A DNA stretch of 64,000 nucleotides from an uncultured Lachnospiraceae bacterium. GTDB lineage: Bacteria; Bacillota; Clostridia; Lachnospirales; Lachnospiraceae. Each line of letters opens with the position of its first letter. The stretch's first letter is position 1. The notes under the pieces were generated by a model, which was given only the letters and a program-made list of their open reading frames with translations, was not told where the DNA came from and ran no database searches. Where the stretch lies: positions 1-64,000 of the forward strand of contig CAKRJY010000011.1 of the NCBI GenBank assembly GCA_934352055.1. The letters are read 5' to 3'. A program made the translations under genes and the position numbers. Positions 1 to 8,220 of this stretch are shown one piece after another.

Positions 1-87
1 CATCATTCTCCAGCTACTGTAAAGCAATATGCAGAAGGCTGTGTCAAATCTGTGTCAGAGTTAATTGATAAAATATTGAGTGTGTGA
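1..87 (+). CDS. C-terminal end of an unidentified protein (partial)
   Basis: The frame is open from the first base and stops at TGA 85-87, giving 28 residues that begin HHSPATVKQY and end IDKILSV. A hairpin with a T-rich 3' side follows at 117-160, as expected after a gene end. The gene starts outside the window. I do not recognise the family from this tail, and a chance open frame of this length cannot be excluded. Confidence 0.45.
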   Translation, partial: HHSPATVKQYAEGCVKSVSELIDKILSV

Positions 88-116
88 AACTTTTTCTGTA
101 AATAGCTAATAACAGC

Positions 117-160
117 AAGGTCTTCTATGGTAAAATATAAATCAATCATAGGAGACCTTT
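117..160 (+). terminator. Probable terminator of the partial upstream gene
   Basis: AAGGTCTTCTATG (117-129) pairs with CATAGGAGACCTT (147-159) with one mismatch and a loop of about 17 nt. It is followed by TTTATTA. It lies 30 nt after the stop of the partial gene. Confidence 0.5.
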
Positions 161-173
161 TATTATGGCAAAA

Positions 174-204
174 GGGACGCTCCTTGTGGCAAAAGGAGCG
201 TCCC
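174..204 (-). terminator. Terminator of the glgC-glgD-spoVG operon
   Basis: GGGACGCTCCTT (174-185) and AAGGAGCGTCCC (193-204) form a perfect 12-bp stem with a 7-nt loop. Read on the minus strand the stem is followed by TTTTGCC, and it lies just past the spoVG stop. The flanks repeat TGGCAAAAGG on both sides of the first arm, so it may also be a copy of a dispersed palindromic repeat. Confidence 0.65.
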
Positions 205-224
205 CGTGGCCTTACGACCTAATC

Positions 225-488
225 CTAATCTTGCAGCAACTCTTCGTTGTACTTCTGCAAAATCAAGTTCTGTATTAATTCTCTTGTAGACGATTTGATT
301 GGATGTGCAATGTCCTTGTATTCGCCTTCTGCCGTTTTTCGGCTCGGCATTGCAATAAACATTCCTTTCTCGCCCTCGATAATTTTAATGTCATGAATCA
401 CAAATTCTTCATCAATGGTAATCGATACCACCGCCTTCATCTTACCTTCTTTTTCAATCTTGCGAATTCGCACATCTGTAATCTGCAT
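225..488 (-). CDS. spoVG: SpoVG, RNA/DNA-binding regulator of sporulation and septation
   Basis: This 87-residue protein opens with MQITDVRIRKI and contains the core VVSITIDEEFVIHDIKII and the segment FIAMPSRKT, all diagnostic of SpoVG. It is slightly shorter than the roughly 95-residue Bacillus protein because the acidic tail is short. SpoVG is a small dimeric nucleic-acid-binding protein that affects sporulation, asymmetric septation and other developmental traits. The start is set by a GGGGAGGG ribosome binding site that overlaps the glgD stop codon. Only 3 nt separate it from glgD, so it is very probably read through from the glgC promoter. Family assignment is very secure; its function in this organism is inferred. 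Confidence 0.95.
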   Translation of the reverse strand: MQITDVRIRKIEKEGKMKAVVSITIDEEFVIHDIKIIEGEKGMFIAMPSRKTAEGEYKDIAHPIKSSTRELIQNLILQKYNEELLQD

Positions 489-491
489 ACA

Positions 492-1631
492 TTAGCCCTC
501 CCCATTTATCTGATGTACTTCGTAACGCTTATTCTTCTCGGAAACAATCTTAATCTCGCCTTCTCCAATATACTTGCTTCCGCTCAAAAGCGTTTCTGAA
601 CTTTCTACGATGCAATTCTCAATATACACATTGTCGCCAATATATGCCCCATTCATAATAATAGAATTTTTAATCACACTATTATTGCCGACAAAAACTT
701 TCTTAAAGAGAATTGAATTCTCTACCGTACTGTTGATAATACATCCACTGGAAATCAGACTATTGCTCACCTTCGATCCTGCGTTGTATTTTGCAGGTGG
801 CAGGTCATAGGATTTAGAATAAATCTGTGGCTCCTGGTGGAAGAAATAATCACGAATATCTTTTTTCAGGAAATCCATATTCGTACGATAATAACTGTCT
901 ACAGATGCAATATTGCTCCAATAGCCATCTAACATATAGCCATAGATTTTCTTCAATCCTTTTTGGCGGATCAATACATCTGTAACAAAATTGTAGCGAC
1001 CTTCTTCGTTACTCTGTTCCAGCAGTTCAATCAATGTTCTGCGCCGGATCACATAGACACCGGTAGAAACGATATCAGATCCTGCTACCATCGGCTTTTC
1101 CTCAAATTCGAGGATCTTGCCTTCCATGTCCATCTTTACGACACCGAATCTCTTTGGATCTTCCCACTCCGGCAATTTTGCACAGACTACGGTAATGTCA
1201 GACTGCTTTGCAATATGATATTCCAGAATTTCGCTGAAATCCATTTTAGACACGCAATCACCACTGGCAATCACAACATATGGCTCATGGCGTTTCTTTA
1301 AGAAATCAATATTCTGCCACATGGCATCTGCCGTTCCGCGATACCACCAGCTATTGTCTGATGTAACCGTCGGTGTAAAGAGGAATAATCCTCCCTGTTT
1401 TCTACCAAAATTCCACCATTTGGAGGAATTCAAATGTTCATTCAATGATCTTGCATTGTACTGACTCAGTACAGCAACTGTCTGAATATTAGAATTCGTC
1501 ATATTGCTGAGCACAAAATCAATACAACGATAACTACATGCTACTGACATGGCAGAAATGGCTCTCTTCTCAGAAAGGTTCTGCATTCTGCTACTGTTTC
1601 CACCCGCTAAAATAATTCCTAATGCTTTCAT
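492..1631 (-). CDS. glgD: GlgD, non-catalytic subunit of ADP-glucose pyrophosphorylase
   Basis: A 379-residue nucleotidyltransferase-fold protein with a C-terminal left-handed beta-helix (hexapeptide-like stretch around residues 290-355). It aligns along its length with GlgC next door, but the pyrophosphate loop is degenerate: GGNSSRM here against GGQGSRL in GlgC, and the following basic residues differ. This is typical of Firmicute GlgD, which modulates GlgC in a heterotetramer making ADP-glucose for glycogen synthesis. Its ATG overlaps the glgC stop by 4 nt, so translation is coupled. No glycogen synthase, branching enzyme or phosphorylase lies in the window, so the rest of the pathway is elsewhere. 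Confidence 0.94.
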   Translation of the reverse strand: MKALGIILAGGNSSRMQNLSEKRAISAMSVACSYRCIDFVLSNMTNSNIQTVAVLSQYNARSLNEHLNSSKWWNFGRKQGGLFLFTPTVTSDNSWWYRGTADAMWQNIDFLKKRHEPYVVIASGDCVSKMDFSEILEYHIAKQSDITVVCAKLPEWEDPKRFGVVKMDMEGKILEFEEKPMVAGSDIVSTGVYVIRRRTLIELLEQSNEEGRYNFVTDVLIRQKGLKKIYGYMLDGYWSNIASVDSYYRTNMDFLKKDIRDYFFHQEPQIYSKSYDLPPAKYNAGSKVSNSLISSGCIINSTVENSILFKKVFVGNNSVIKNSIIMNGAYIGDNVYIENCIVESSETLLSGSKYIGEGEIKIVSEKNKRYEVHQINGEG

Positions 1632-2902
1632 GATGTTTCACCTTCCTTAATGATATATCCGCCGCTAGGAAGCTCTGCATCCGGATAATCGTCCATTGTT
1701 GTCACGCCCTTGATTGCTGTGTTTTTACCAATTTTAACCTGTGGTGGAATCACTGTACCTTCCCCAATTGTCGCAAGTCCAAAAGCATAAATCTTTGGAT
1801 TTAACAAGCTTTCCGCTTCTTCTCCAACGCCAATCTCGTCACCATCACCAATCTCACAGTTTTCTGCGATGATTGCCTTTTCCACATAGGCATCCTTACC
1901 GATGTGTGTGTTCTTCATAATGATAGAATCCTTGAGCACTGCACCCTCGTCTACCGTCACGCCTGCACCAAGTACACAGTTCGTTACCTCTCCGTAAATC
2001 TGTGATCCTGCACCGATGATGGAACGTTCCACTGCTGCATCTGCAGCGATATACTGCGGCTCAATAATATCCTGCTTCGTGTAAATCTTCCAATATTCCT
2101 CGTATAAGTTAAATTCCGGAATCAGATCAATCAGTTCCATATTGGCTTCCCAATAAGAACCAAGCGTTCCTACATCTTTCCAGTAATCATTGAACTCATA
2201 TGCAAAAATACGCTTGCCACCCTGATGGCAATACGGAATGATATGTTTACCAAAATCACAATTGCTCTGATCTTTCATCGCGATCAGGGAATCACGCAAT
2301 ACCGGCCAGCTGAATATGTAAATACCCATAGAAGCAAGATTACTTCTCGGATGCTCCGGTTTCTCTTCAAATTCGGTGATTCGCTTGTCCTCATCTGTCA
2401 AAACAACACCAAATCGGCTTGCTTCTTCTATTGGCACCGGAATTGCAGCAATCGTAATATCTGCATTCTTCTGCTTATGGAAATCAAGCATTGCTTCATA
2501 ATCCATCTTATAAATATGATCTCCTGACAAGATCAGTACATACTCCGGATTGTAGCTCTCCATATATTTAATGTTCTGGTAAATGGCATTTGCTGTTCCT
2601 GAATACCACTCACTTGTATCGCTCTTTTCATATGGCGGCAATACGGCAACGCCTCCATTGTTGCGATCCAAATCCCACGGAATACCAATACCTATGTGTG
2701 AATTCAGCACCAATGGCTGATACTGGGTCAGCACACCTACTGTATCAATTCCCGAATTGATACAGTTACTCAGTGGAAAATCGATTATGCGGTATTTTCC
2801 TCCAAAAGATACCGCCGGTTTTGCCACGTCAGAAGTAAGTACTCCCAGTCTGCTTCCTTGTCCACCTGCCAGAAGCATGGCAATCATCTCTTTGCGAATC
2901 AT
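1628..2902 (-). CDS. glgC: Glucose-1-phosphate adenylyltransferase, catalytic subunit GlgC
   Basis: A 424-residue enzyme converting glucose-1-phosphate and ATP to ADP-glucose, the committed step of glycogen synthesis. The N-terminal catalytic domain shows LLAGGQGSRL near residue 11, the K-P-A-V-S-F-GG-KYRIIDF substrate region, and LILSGDHIYKMDY near residue 125. A C-terminal beta-helix domain carries hexapeptide-like repeats such as IGAGSQIYG. The start is supported by GAGGTG 8 nt upstream. It is the first gene of glgC-glgD-spoVG and has its own promoter at 2985-3014. Confidence 0.96.
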   Translation of the reverse strand: MIRKEMIAMLLAGGQGSRLGVLTSDVAKPAVSFGGKYRIIDFPLSNCINSGIDTVGVLTQYQPLVLNSHIGIGIPWDLDRNNGGVAVLPPYEKSDTSEWYSGTANAIYQNIKYMESYNPEYVLILSGDHIYKMDYEAMLDFHKQKNADITIAAIPVPIEEASRFGVVLTDEDKRITEFEEKPEHPRSNLASMGIYIFSWPVLRDSLIAMKDQSNCDFGKHIIPYCHQGGKRIFAYEFNDYWKDVGTLGSYWEANMELIDLIPEFNLYEEYWKIYTKQDIIEPQYIAADAAVERSIIGAGSQIYGEVTNCVLGAGVTVDEGAVLKDSIIMKNTHIGKDAYVEKAIIAENCEIGDGDEIGVGEEAESLLNPKIYAFGLATIGEGTVIPPQVKIGKNTAIKGVTTMDDYPDAELPSGGYIIKEGETS

Positions 2903-2984
2903 AGTCTGTCACCTCACGTCTTTTATCATGTCTGTCAGCTTACTTTATACCCTTCCTAGCTTACAGGTGTAAATTTGTATATAA

Positions 2985-3014
2985 AGTATAGCATATTGAC
3001 TATTTTTTCTGCAA
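2985..3014 (-). promoter_or_regulatory. Sigma-A promoter of glgC-glgD-spoVG
   Basis: On the minus strand, TTGCAG (3009-3014) and TATACT (2985-2990) are spaced by 18 nt. TGC directly before the -10 gives an extended -10. The leader to the glgC start is about 75 nt. The 2903-3225 interval otherwise holds only this and the divergent murC promoter. Confidence 0.7.
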
Positions 3015-3134
3015 CAATATTCCCATATTCTTGTAATTTTCTGAATTTTTTTGGATAATATATACAATTTTAGGAATATCGTTTCATTCTTCTCTCCTAA
3101 AATATGTTACATGCGTCCAAAAAATGATATGTTA

Positions 3135-3162
3135 TTGCAAATTGAATGGATAAAGTTATAAT
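3135..3162 (+). promoter_or_regulatory. Sigma-A promoter of murC
   Basis: TTGCAA (3135-3140) and a perfect TATAAT (3157-3162) with a 16-nt spacer, 63 nt before the murC start. It is divergent from the glgC promoter. Confidence 0.7.
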
Positions 3163-3225
3163 AGAAGAAAGAAAAACTGTCTTTTTACAGTTTGTACCTT
3201 TTTAATAGGAAATCAAAGAAAATGG

Positions 3226-4614
3226 ATGGTCAAAATTATGTATAAAATAGATTTTTCAAAACCAACAAAAATACATTTCATCGGCATCGGTGGTATCAGC
3301 ATGAGTGGGCTTGCAGAAATTCTCTTAAAAGAAGAGTTCTCTGTCAGTGGTTCTGATAGCAAGGAATCTCCTCTCACACAGCATCTAGAGAGTCTTGGTG
3401 CAGTGATTGCTTACCCACAGGCTGCCGAAAATATAGCTTCCGATGTGCAAATTGTTGTCTACACAGCAGCAATTCACCCGGATAATCCGGAATTTGCACA
3501 TGCAAAAGAGTTAGGCATCCCAATGCTTACCCGTGCGCAGCTTTTGGGACAGATCATGGATCATTATGCTCGCTCCATTGCAGTTGCAGGCACGCACGGA
3601 AAGACAACCACAACCTCTATGATCAGCCAGGTATTATTATGCGGTCATGAAGATCCTACGATATCCGTGGGTGGTATCTTAAAAGCCATTGGCAGCAATA
3701 TCCATGTAGGAGATTCTGATTTGTTTATTACGGAAGCATGTGAATATACGAACAGTTATCATTCCTTCTTCCCTAAATACAGCATTATCTTAAATATTGA
3801 GGCAGAACACTTGGATTTCTTCAAAGATCTTGCCGACGTCAGAGCATCTTTCCACAAATTTGCCGGCAACACCCAAAAAGATGGTGCCTTGATTATCAAC
3901 GGTGAAATTCCGGATTACGAAGAAATCACAAAAGACCTTTCCTGTCAGGTAATCACGTTCGGTCTTAACGACCACTGTGATTATTATCCTGCAGATATTA
4001 CTTATAATGAATTTGGCTGTGCTGCATTTACACCGATGCACAAAGGCGCTTCTCTACCTCGCGTAGAGCTTTCTGTACCGGGACTTCATAATGTCAGCAA
4101 CGCACTTTCCTGTATTGCACTTTGCCAGGATATGGAGCTTCCTTGGGAACAGATTGCAGAAGGTCTGCGCCGTTTTGGTGGAGCTGACCGCCGTTTCCAG
4201 TACAAAGGAAAATTCCAAGGCGCTACTATCATTGACGATTATGCACACCATCCAACAGAAATCCGTGCATCACTGACGGCTGCACACAATTATCCACATA
4301 AGCGTATTATTTGCGTCTTCCAGCCACATACTTATACACGAACCAAAGCTTTTCTGGCGGATTTTGCAGATGCTTTATCTTTAGCAGATGTTGTTGTTCT
4401 CGCAGATATCTTTGCAGCAAGAGAGCAGGATATCTATGGTGTAAGTTCCAAAGATATCTTAACTTTGCTTCAGAAAAAGCATGTAGAAAGCTACTATTTC
4501 CCATCTTTTGAGGAAATTGAAAGCTTTTTGAGAAAAAATTGTATGAACGATGATTTGTTGATAACTATGGGCGCCGGAAATGTTGTAAACATTGGAGAAG
4601 ACCTCTTGAAATAA
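3226..4614 (+). CDS. murC: UDP-N-acetylmuramate--L-alanine ligase MurC
   Basis: A 462-residue cytoplasmic Mur ligase that adds L-alanine to UDP-MurNAc. Domains in order: N-terminal UDP-binding Rossmann domain with FIGIGGISMSGLAE near residue 20; central ATPase domain with the P-loop AVAGTHGKTTTTSM near residue 120; C-terminal ligase domain with DDYAHHPTEI near residue 345. The length matches the family. Two starts are possible: ATG 3226 (AGGA 15 nt upstream) or ATG 3238, which gives MYKIDFSKP. Neither has a strong ribosome binding site. It is flanked upstream by its own promoter and downstream by an AT-rich hairpin, so it appears monocistronic. Confidence 0.96.
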   Translation: MVKIMYKIDFSKPTKIHFIGIGGISMSGLAEILLKEEFSVSGSDSKESPLTQHLESLGAVIAYPQAAENIASDVQIVVYTAAIHPDNPEFAHAKELGIPMLTRAQLLGQIMDHYARSIAVAGTHGKTTTTSMISQVLLCGHEDPTISVGGILKAIGSNIHVGDSDLFITEACEYTNSYHSFFPKYSIILNIEAEHLDFFKDLADVRASFHKFAGNTQKDGALIINGEIPDYEEITKDLSCQVITFGLNDHCDYYPADITYNEFGCAAFTPMHKGASLPRVELSVPGLHNVSNALSCIALCQDMELPWEQIAEGLRRFGGADRRFQYKGKFQGATIIDDYAHHPTEIRASLTAAHNYPHKRIICVFQPHTYTRTKAFLADFADALSLADVVVLADIFAAREQDIYGVSSKDILTLLQKKHVESYYFPSFEEIESFLRKNCMNDDLLITMGAGNVVNIGEDLLK

Positions 4615-4617
4615 GAG

Positions 4618-4761
4618 TTATCCACATAATCCACAATTTTTGTGAGTAAGTTATCCCCACAAAATTGTGGATTATTTTTTCCCAAAGTATGCCCTGTTTC
4701 CTTACTTATCCACAAAAACGTGACATCGCACACCCCTTGATTTTACTGGATTTGTGGATTA
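4618..4761. promoter_or_regulatory. Cluster of six DnaA-box-like sequences upstream of the dnaD-dnaC-prs operon
   Basis: Against the consensus TTATCCACA I read exact boxes at 4618-4626 and 4706-4714. One-mismatch boxes lie at 4627-4635 (TAATCCACA), 4651-4659 (TTATCCCCA), 4666-4674 (minus strand, TGTGGATTA) and 4753-4761 (minus strand, TGTGGATTA). That is six sites in 144 bp, all intergenic. The last ends just upstream of the predicted -35 region of the replication operon. DnaA binding is an inference from sequence only. Confidence 0.65.
4627..4680 (+). terminator. Probable murC terminator whose arms are DnaA-box-like
   Basis: TAATCCACAATTTT (4627-4640) and AAAATTGTGGATTA (4661-4674) form a perfect 14-bp inverted repeat, followed directly by six T (4675-4680), just after the murC stop. 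The stem is AT-rich for a terminator. Each arm is also a one-mismatch DnaA box, so the element may act as DNA, as RNA, or as both. Confidence 0.5.
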
Positions 4762-4769
4762 CTTTCTTC

Positions 4770-4798
4770 TTCTCAACCCTCTGGTTATATGCTATAAT
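4770..4798 (+). promoter_or_regulatory. Promoter of the dnaD-dnaC-prs operon
   Basis: Perfect TATAAT at 4793-4798 preceded by TGC (extended -10). The -35 at 4770-4775 (TTCTCA) is weak, with a 17-nt spacer. A weak -35 directly next to DnaA-box-like sites fits a regulated promoter. Confidence 0.6.
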
Positions 4799-4828
4799 TC
4801 TGATTGCTAATGAAGAGAGGTTATGAAA

Positions 4829-5941
4829 ATGACAGATATACAGATACATACTGCCACAAGTCACGCATCGACTTGTGTCTCCAACATATTTATTGATGAT
4901 TATATGCCGGATGCCAGCGGCGAATTTGTAAAGATTTATCTTTATCTATTACGCGTACTTTCTGACGGCAACGGCCATTTTAGTCCATCTGCCATGGCGG
5001 ACAAGTTCCATTATACGGAAAACGATATCCGCAGAGGACTATCCTATTGGGAACAGATGCACTTAATACAATTAGAATATAACGATGCCAATCAGTTGAC
5101 CGGCATCTGTCTATTAGAACCAAAGCAGCATGCAGCCGAGACACCTGCACCGGTGCAGCCGACGATTGCCACATTTACACCTGTGGCAGCCAATACACCT
5201 GCTGTCTCTCCTGCACCATCTGTGAAACAGCAAAACGATACCGTGCTTTTACCAGCGGAGCCACGTCATTATTCTCCACGTGAGATCGCTTCTTTTAAAA
5301 AGAAAGACGATATTGCAGAGTTGCTTTACATTTCCGAACGCTATGTCGGACATCCTCTGAATTTAACAGAAATCGAAAAAATCCTTTTCTGGTCCGAGGA
5401 ATTACAGTTTCCGGTGGATATGATTGAGTATCTCGTGGAATACTGCGTAGAAAAAGGACACAGCAGCTTCCATTATATGAATAAGATTGCTTTGAACTGG
5501 AAAGAAAGCCGGATATCTACGTTAGAAGCTGCCAAAAGTGCTGCCAATATTCATTCACAGTCTTATTATGCCATCATGAAAGCATTCGGCATTTCCGGAC
5601 GCAATCTAACAGACCGCGAGACAGAATATGTCCACAAGTGGACAAGCTCCTATGGATTTTCTCTGGACATCATCGGGGAAGCATGCGCCAGAACCATCCG
5701 TAATACAGGAAAAGCTAATTTTGAATATGCAGATTCCATTTTAAACAGCTGGCACAAAAAAGACATTCATCATCTGGAAGATATTGCACGTCTTGATGAA
5801 GCTTTCGCTTCTACCAAGCAGCAAAAAGCGGCTTCTACACCGGTTGCACGCACAAAAACCAACCGCTTTCACAATTTTGATCAACGTCAATATGATGATG
5901 AATATTATGAAGCGCTCGAACAACAATTACTGCGAAAGTAG
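4829..5941 (+). CDS. DnaD-domain replication initiation / primosome protein
   Basis: About 370 residues, larger than Bacillus DnaD (about 230) and closer in plan to clostridial DnaD/DnaB-like proteins. An N-terminal winged-helix-like region (roughly residues 25-95, with KFHYTENDIRRGL) is followed by a Pro/Ala/Thr-rich linker. Two tandem DnaD/DDBH2-type helical repeats follow: one around residues 160-245 (NLTEIEKILFWSEEL, YMNKIALNW), the other around 255-340 (LTDRETEYVHKW, YADSILNSWHKK). Such proteins help load the replicative helicase at the origin. GAGG at 4817-4820 favours ATG 4829; an in-frame ATG at 4823 is the alternative. The DnaC/DnaI-like loader follows 11 nt downstream, which supports the replication role. 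Confidence 0.85.
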   Translation: MTDIQIHTATSHASTCVSNIFIDDYMPDASGEFVKIYLYLLRVLSDGNGHFSPSAMADKFHYTENDIRRGLSYWEQMHLIQLEYNDANQLTGICLLEPKQHAAETPAPVQPTIATFTPVAANTPAVSPAPSVKQQNDTVLLPAEPRHYSPREIASFKKKDDIAELLYISERYVGHPLNLTEIEKILFWSEELQFPVDMIEYLVEYCVEKGHSSFHYMNKIALNWKESRISTLEAAKSAANIHSQSYYAIMKAFGISGRNLTDRETEYVHKWTSSYGFSLDIIGEACARTIRNTGKANFEYADSILNSWHKKDIHHLEDIARLDEAFASTKQQKAASTPVARTKTNRFHNFDQRQYDDEYYEALEQQLLRK

Positions 5942-5952
5942 AAGGATGATTT

Positions 5953-6942
5953 ATGGCACTAACCAATGCACAATACGACTCGCTTATGCGAGAATACAAT
6001 GATAAACAAATGCGCAATCATCAGATTATGATGCAGCGCGAAAAAAAATTATACCAGGCAATTCCTGCCTTATCCGATCTTGATGAAAAGGTCAGCCGTT
6101 TATCGGTTGAAAGCGTAGAATGTCTGCTCAATGGCGATACAAAAGGTTCTGCCTCGCGTAAAGCCCAGCTGCAGGATATTCGCAAGCAGCGAATCGATCT
6201 CATGCAATCCCATGGCTTTGCGGCAGACTATCTGACACCGCCTTATGATTGTGCCGATTGTCAGGATACCGGCTTTATTGACGGCAAACGCTGTCATTGC
6301 TTTGTGCAGGCATCTATTGACCTTGTTTATGCACAATCGCATCTGGTTGACATTTTGGACCGGGAAAATTTTGATGTTTTCTCTTTTGATTATTACTCAT
6401 CGGACAGTATCGATGAAAAGTCCGGACGTTCTTCTTTGGATTTTGCTAAGGACGCCTATGAAGTTGCACAGAATTTTGTGCAGCATTTTTCATCAGAAGG
6501 TGGTAATCTACTTCTGTATGGCGACACAGGCACAGGAAAGACCTTTCTTTCAAACTGTATCGCAAAGTCTCTGCTTGATCAGGGACATTCTGTTATTTAT
6601 TTCACGGCATTTCAGTTTTTTGATATTTTTGAAAAAGACGTATTTCAAAAAGACGAAGATGCCATGGAAGCACATGAACAGATCTTTCAATGTGACTTGC
6701 TGATCATCGACGATTTGGGGACAGAGTTTTCTAATTCTTTTACAACTTCCCAGCTATTCCTATGCCTAAATGAGCGGTTATTGCGTGGCAAATCCACTGT
6801 GATTTCCACTAATCTGTCGATGCGTCAATTGCGCGAAGTTTACACAGAGCGTACTTCTTCCCGCATTTTCAGCAATTATCAACCTTGTAAACTTTTTGGT
6901 GACGATATTCGCATCAAGAAAAAATTATCCAATAAATCTTAA
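5953..6942 (+). CDS. dnaC: DnaC/DnaI-like helicase-loader ATPase
   Basis: A 329-residue AAA+ protein. The N-terminal half ends in a putative zinc site, YDCADCQDTGFIDGKRCHCF (about residues 97-116), as in the N-terminal domain of Bacillus DnaI. The C-terminal half is an AAA+ domain with Walker A LYGDTGTGKTFLSN (about residue 190), Walker B LLIIDDLGTE (about 250) and an arginine-finger-like TERTSSR (about 300). It probably binds the replicative helicase and loads it during initiation together with the DnaD protein 11 nt upstream. It shares the operon promoter at 4770-4798 and the DnaA-box cluster above it. Confidence 0.9.
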   Translation: MALTNAQYDSLMREYNDKQMRNHQIMMQREKKLYQAIPALSDLDEKVSRLSVESVECLLNGDTKGSASRKAQLQDIRKQRIDLMQSHGFAADYLTPPYDCADCQDTGFIDGKRCHCFVQASIDLVYAQSHLVDILDRENFDVFSFDYYSSDSIDEKSGRSSLDFAKDAYEVAQNFVQHFSSEGGNLLLYGDTGTGKTFLSNCIAKSLLDQGHSVIYFTAFQFFDIFEKDVFQKDEDAMEAHEQIFQCDLLIIDDLGTEFSNSFTTSQLFLCLNERLLRGKSTVISTNLSMRQLREVYTERTSSRIFSNYQPCKLFGDDIRIKKKLSNKS

Positions 6943-6964
6943 AGAACAAAGGAGTAAAAGATTC

Positions 6965-8146
6965 ATGCCAAACGAAGAAATCTGCTTAAAAGAAAGCACA
7001 CCTGTAGGTACTTTGGGTATCATCCCACTCGAGAGCTGTAAGGAGCTGGGTGCCAAAGTCAACAATTACCTTGTCGACTGGAGACAAGACCGTGATGCAG
7101 AGCATTACGATCACATCACTCTCGCTGGTTACAAGAGCGATTCCTACATTGTTAAGGCCGCTGTTCCAAGATTTGGTTCCGGCGAAGCTAAGGGTTCCAT
7201 TTTACAGTCTGTACGTGGACTTGACATATTTTTGATTGTTGATGTTACCAACTACAGCCTTACGTATTCACTCTGTGGACAGACCAATCATATGTCACCG
7301 GATGATCACTACGCTGACTTAAAGCGTATCATTGCTGCTATTGAAGGAAAAGCAAAGAGAATCACTGTTATTATGCCATTCCTTTATGAAAGCCGTCAGC
7401 ATAAGCGTTCTTCCCGTGAGTCACTTGACTGCGCAATTGCATTACAGGAACTGATCAACATGGGTGTTGACAACATCATCACTTTTGATGCACATGATCC
7501 ACGTGTACAGAATGCAATTCCACTTCATGGATTTGAAACAGTACAGCCAGCTTACCAGTTCATCAAGAACATCTTAAAGAACGTAAAGGACTTAAAGATT
7601 GACAACGATCATCTCATGATCATCAGCCCGGATGAAGGTGGTACAAACCGTGCCGTATACATGGCTGGTGTACTTGGTGTAGATATGGGTATGTTCTATA
7701 AGAGACGTGATTACAGCCAGATTGTAGACGGACGTAACCCGATCGTAGCCCATGAGTTCCTTGGTGCTTCTGTAGAAGGCAAGGATGTTATCATCGTTGA
7801 TGATATGATTTCTTCCGGTGAAAGTATGATTGATGTTGCAACAGAACTCAAGAAGCGTAAAGCCAACAGAATCTTTGTTGTAGCAACCTTTGGTCTTTTC
7901 ACCAATGGTTTGGAAAAATTTGATGAAGCCGTAGAAAAAGGCATCATCTACCGTGTTGTAACAACAAACCTGACTTACCAGACACCAGAGCTTTTAAGCC
8001 GCCCATATTACATCAACTGTGATATGAGTAAGTATATCGCTTACATCATTGATACTTTAAATCATGATTGCTCTATCTCTGAATTATTAAATCCATACGA
8101 CCGCATTCACAAGGTTGTAAACAGATATAATAACGGCGAGTTATAA
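6965..8146 (+). CDS. prs: Ribose-phosphate pyrophosphokinase (PRPP synthetase), long clostridial form
   Basis: About 393 residues, longer than the roughly 315-residue classic enzyme, as is usual for this clostridial group. It makes PRPP from ribose-5-phosphate and ATP for purine, pyrimidine, His, Trp and NAD synthesis. The PRPP-binding loop DVIIVDDMISSGESMIDVA lies near residue 275, and RQHKRSSRES with FDAHDPR is the catalytic/ATP region near 150-185. AAAGGAG ends about 10 nt before ATG 6965. The open frame extends further upstream into dnaC, but that extension has no ribosome binding site. It lies 22 nt after dnaC, so the replication operon also supplies the nucleotide precursor enzyme. A strong hairpin ends it at 8165-8208. 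Confidence 0.95.
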   Translation: MPNEEICLKESTPVGTLGIIPLESCKELGAKVNNYLVDWRQDRDAEHYDHITLAGYKSDSYIVKAAVPRFGSGEAKGSILQSVRGLDIFLIVDVTNYSLTYSLCGQTNHMSPDDHYADLKRIIAAIEGKAKRITVIMPFLYESRQHKRSSRESLDCAIALQELINMGVDNIITFDAHDPRVQNAIPLHGFETVQPAYQFIKNILKNVKDLKIDNDHLMIISPDEGGTNRAVYMAGVLGVDMGMFYKRRDYSQIVDGRNPIVAHEFLGASVEGKDVIIVDDMISSGESMIDVATELKKRKANRIFVVATFGLFTNGLEKFDEAVEKGIIYRVVTTNLTYQTPELLSRPYYINCDMSKYIAYIIDTLNHDCSISELLNPYDRIHKVVNRYNNGEL

Positions 8147-8164
8147 GAATAACGATATCCTAAT

Positions 8165-8208
8165 AAGAATCCCCCAGACATCCAATTTGATGTTTGGGGG
8201 ATTCTTTT
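8165..8208 (+). terminator. Terminator after prs
   Basis: AAGAATCCCCCA pairs with TGGGGGATTCTT through an inner ACATC/GATGT stem, followed by TTTTCT. It lies between convergent genes and the A-rich 5' side could also serve the minus-strand gene ending at 8221. Confidence 0.85.
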
Positions 8209-8220
8209 CTGTCACTGTTT

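Noticed and set aside
303..599. Plus-strand open frame of 98 codons
   Set aside because: It is antisense to spoVG and glgD.
4618..4761. DnaA-box cluster as the chromosome origin oriC
   Set aside because: dnaA, dnaN, rpmH or gidA are not nearby, and I see no separate AT-rich unwinding element with DnaA-trio repeats. Regulation or titration is more likely.
6245..6703. Plus-strand open frame of 152 codons inside dnaC
   Set aside because: It is an alternative frame of the DnaC/DnaI-like gene, with no start signal and no domain pattern.
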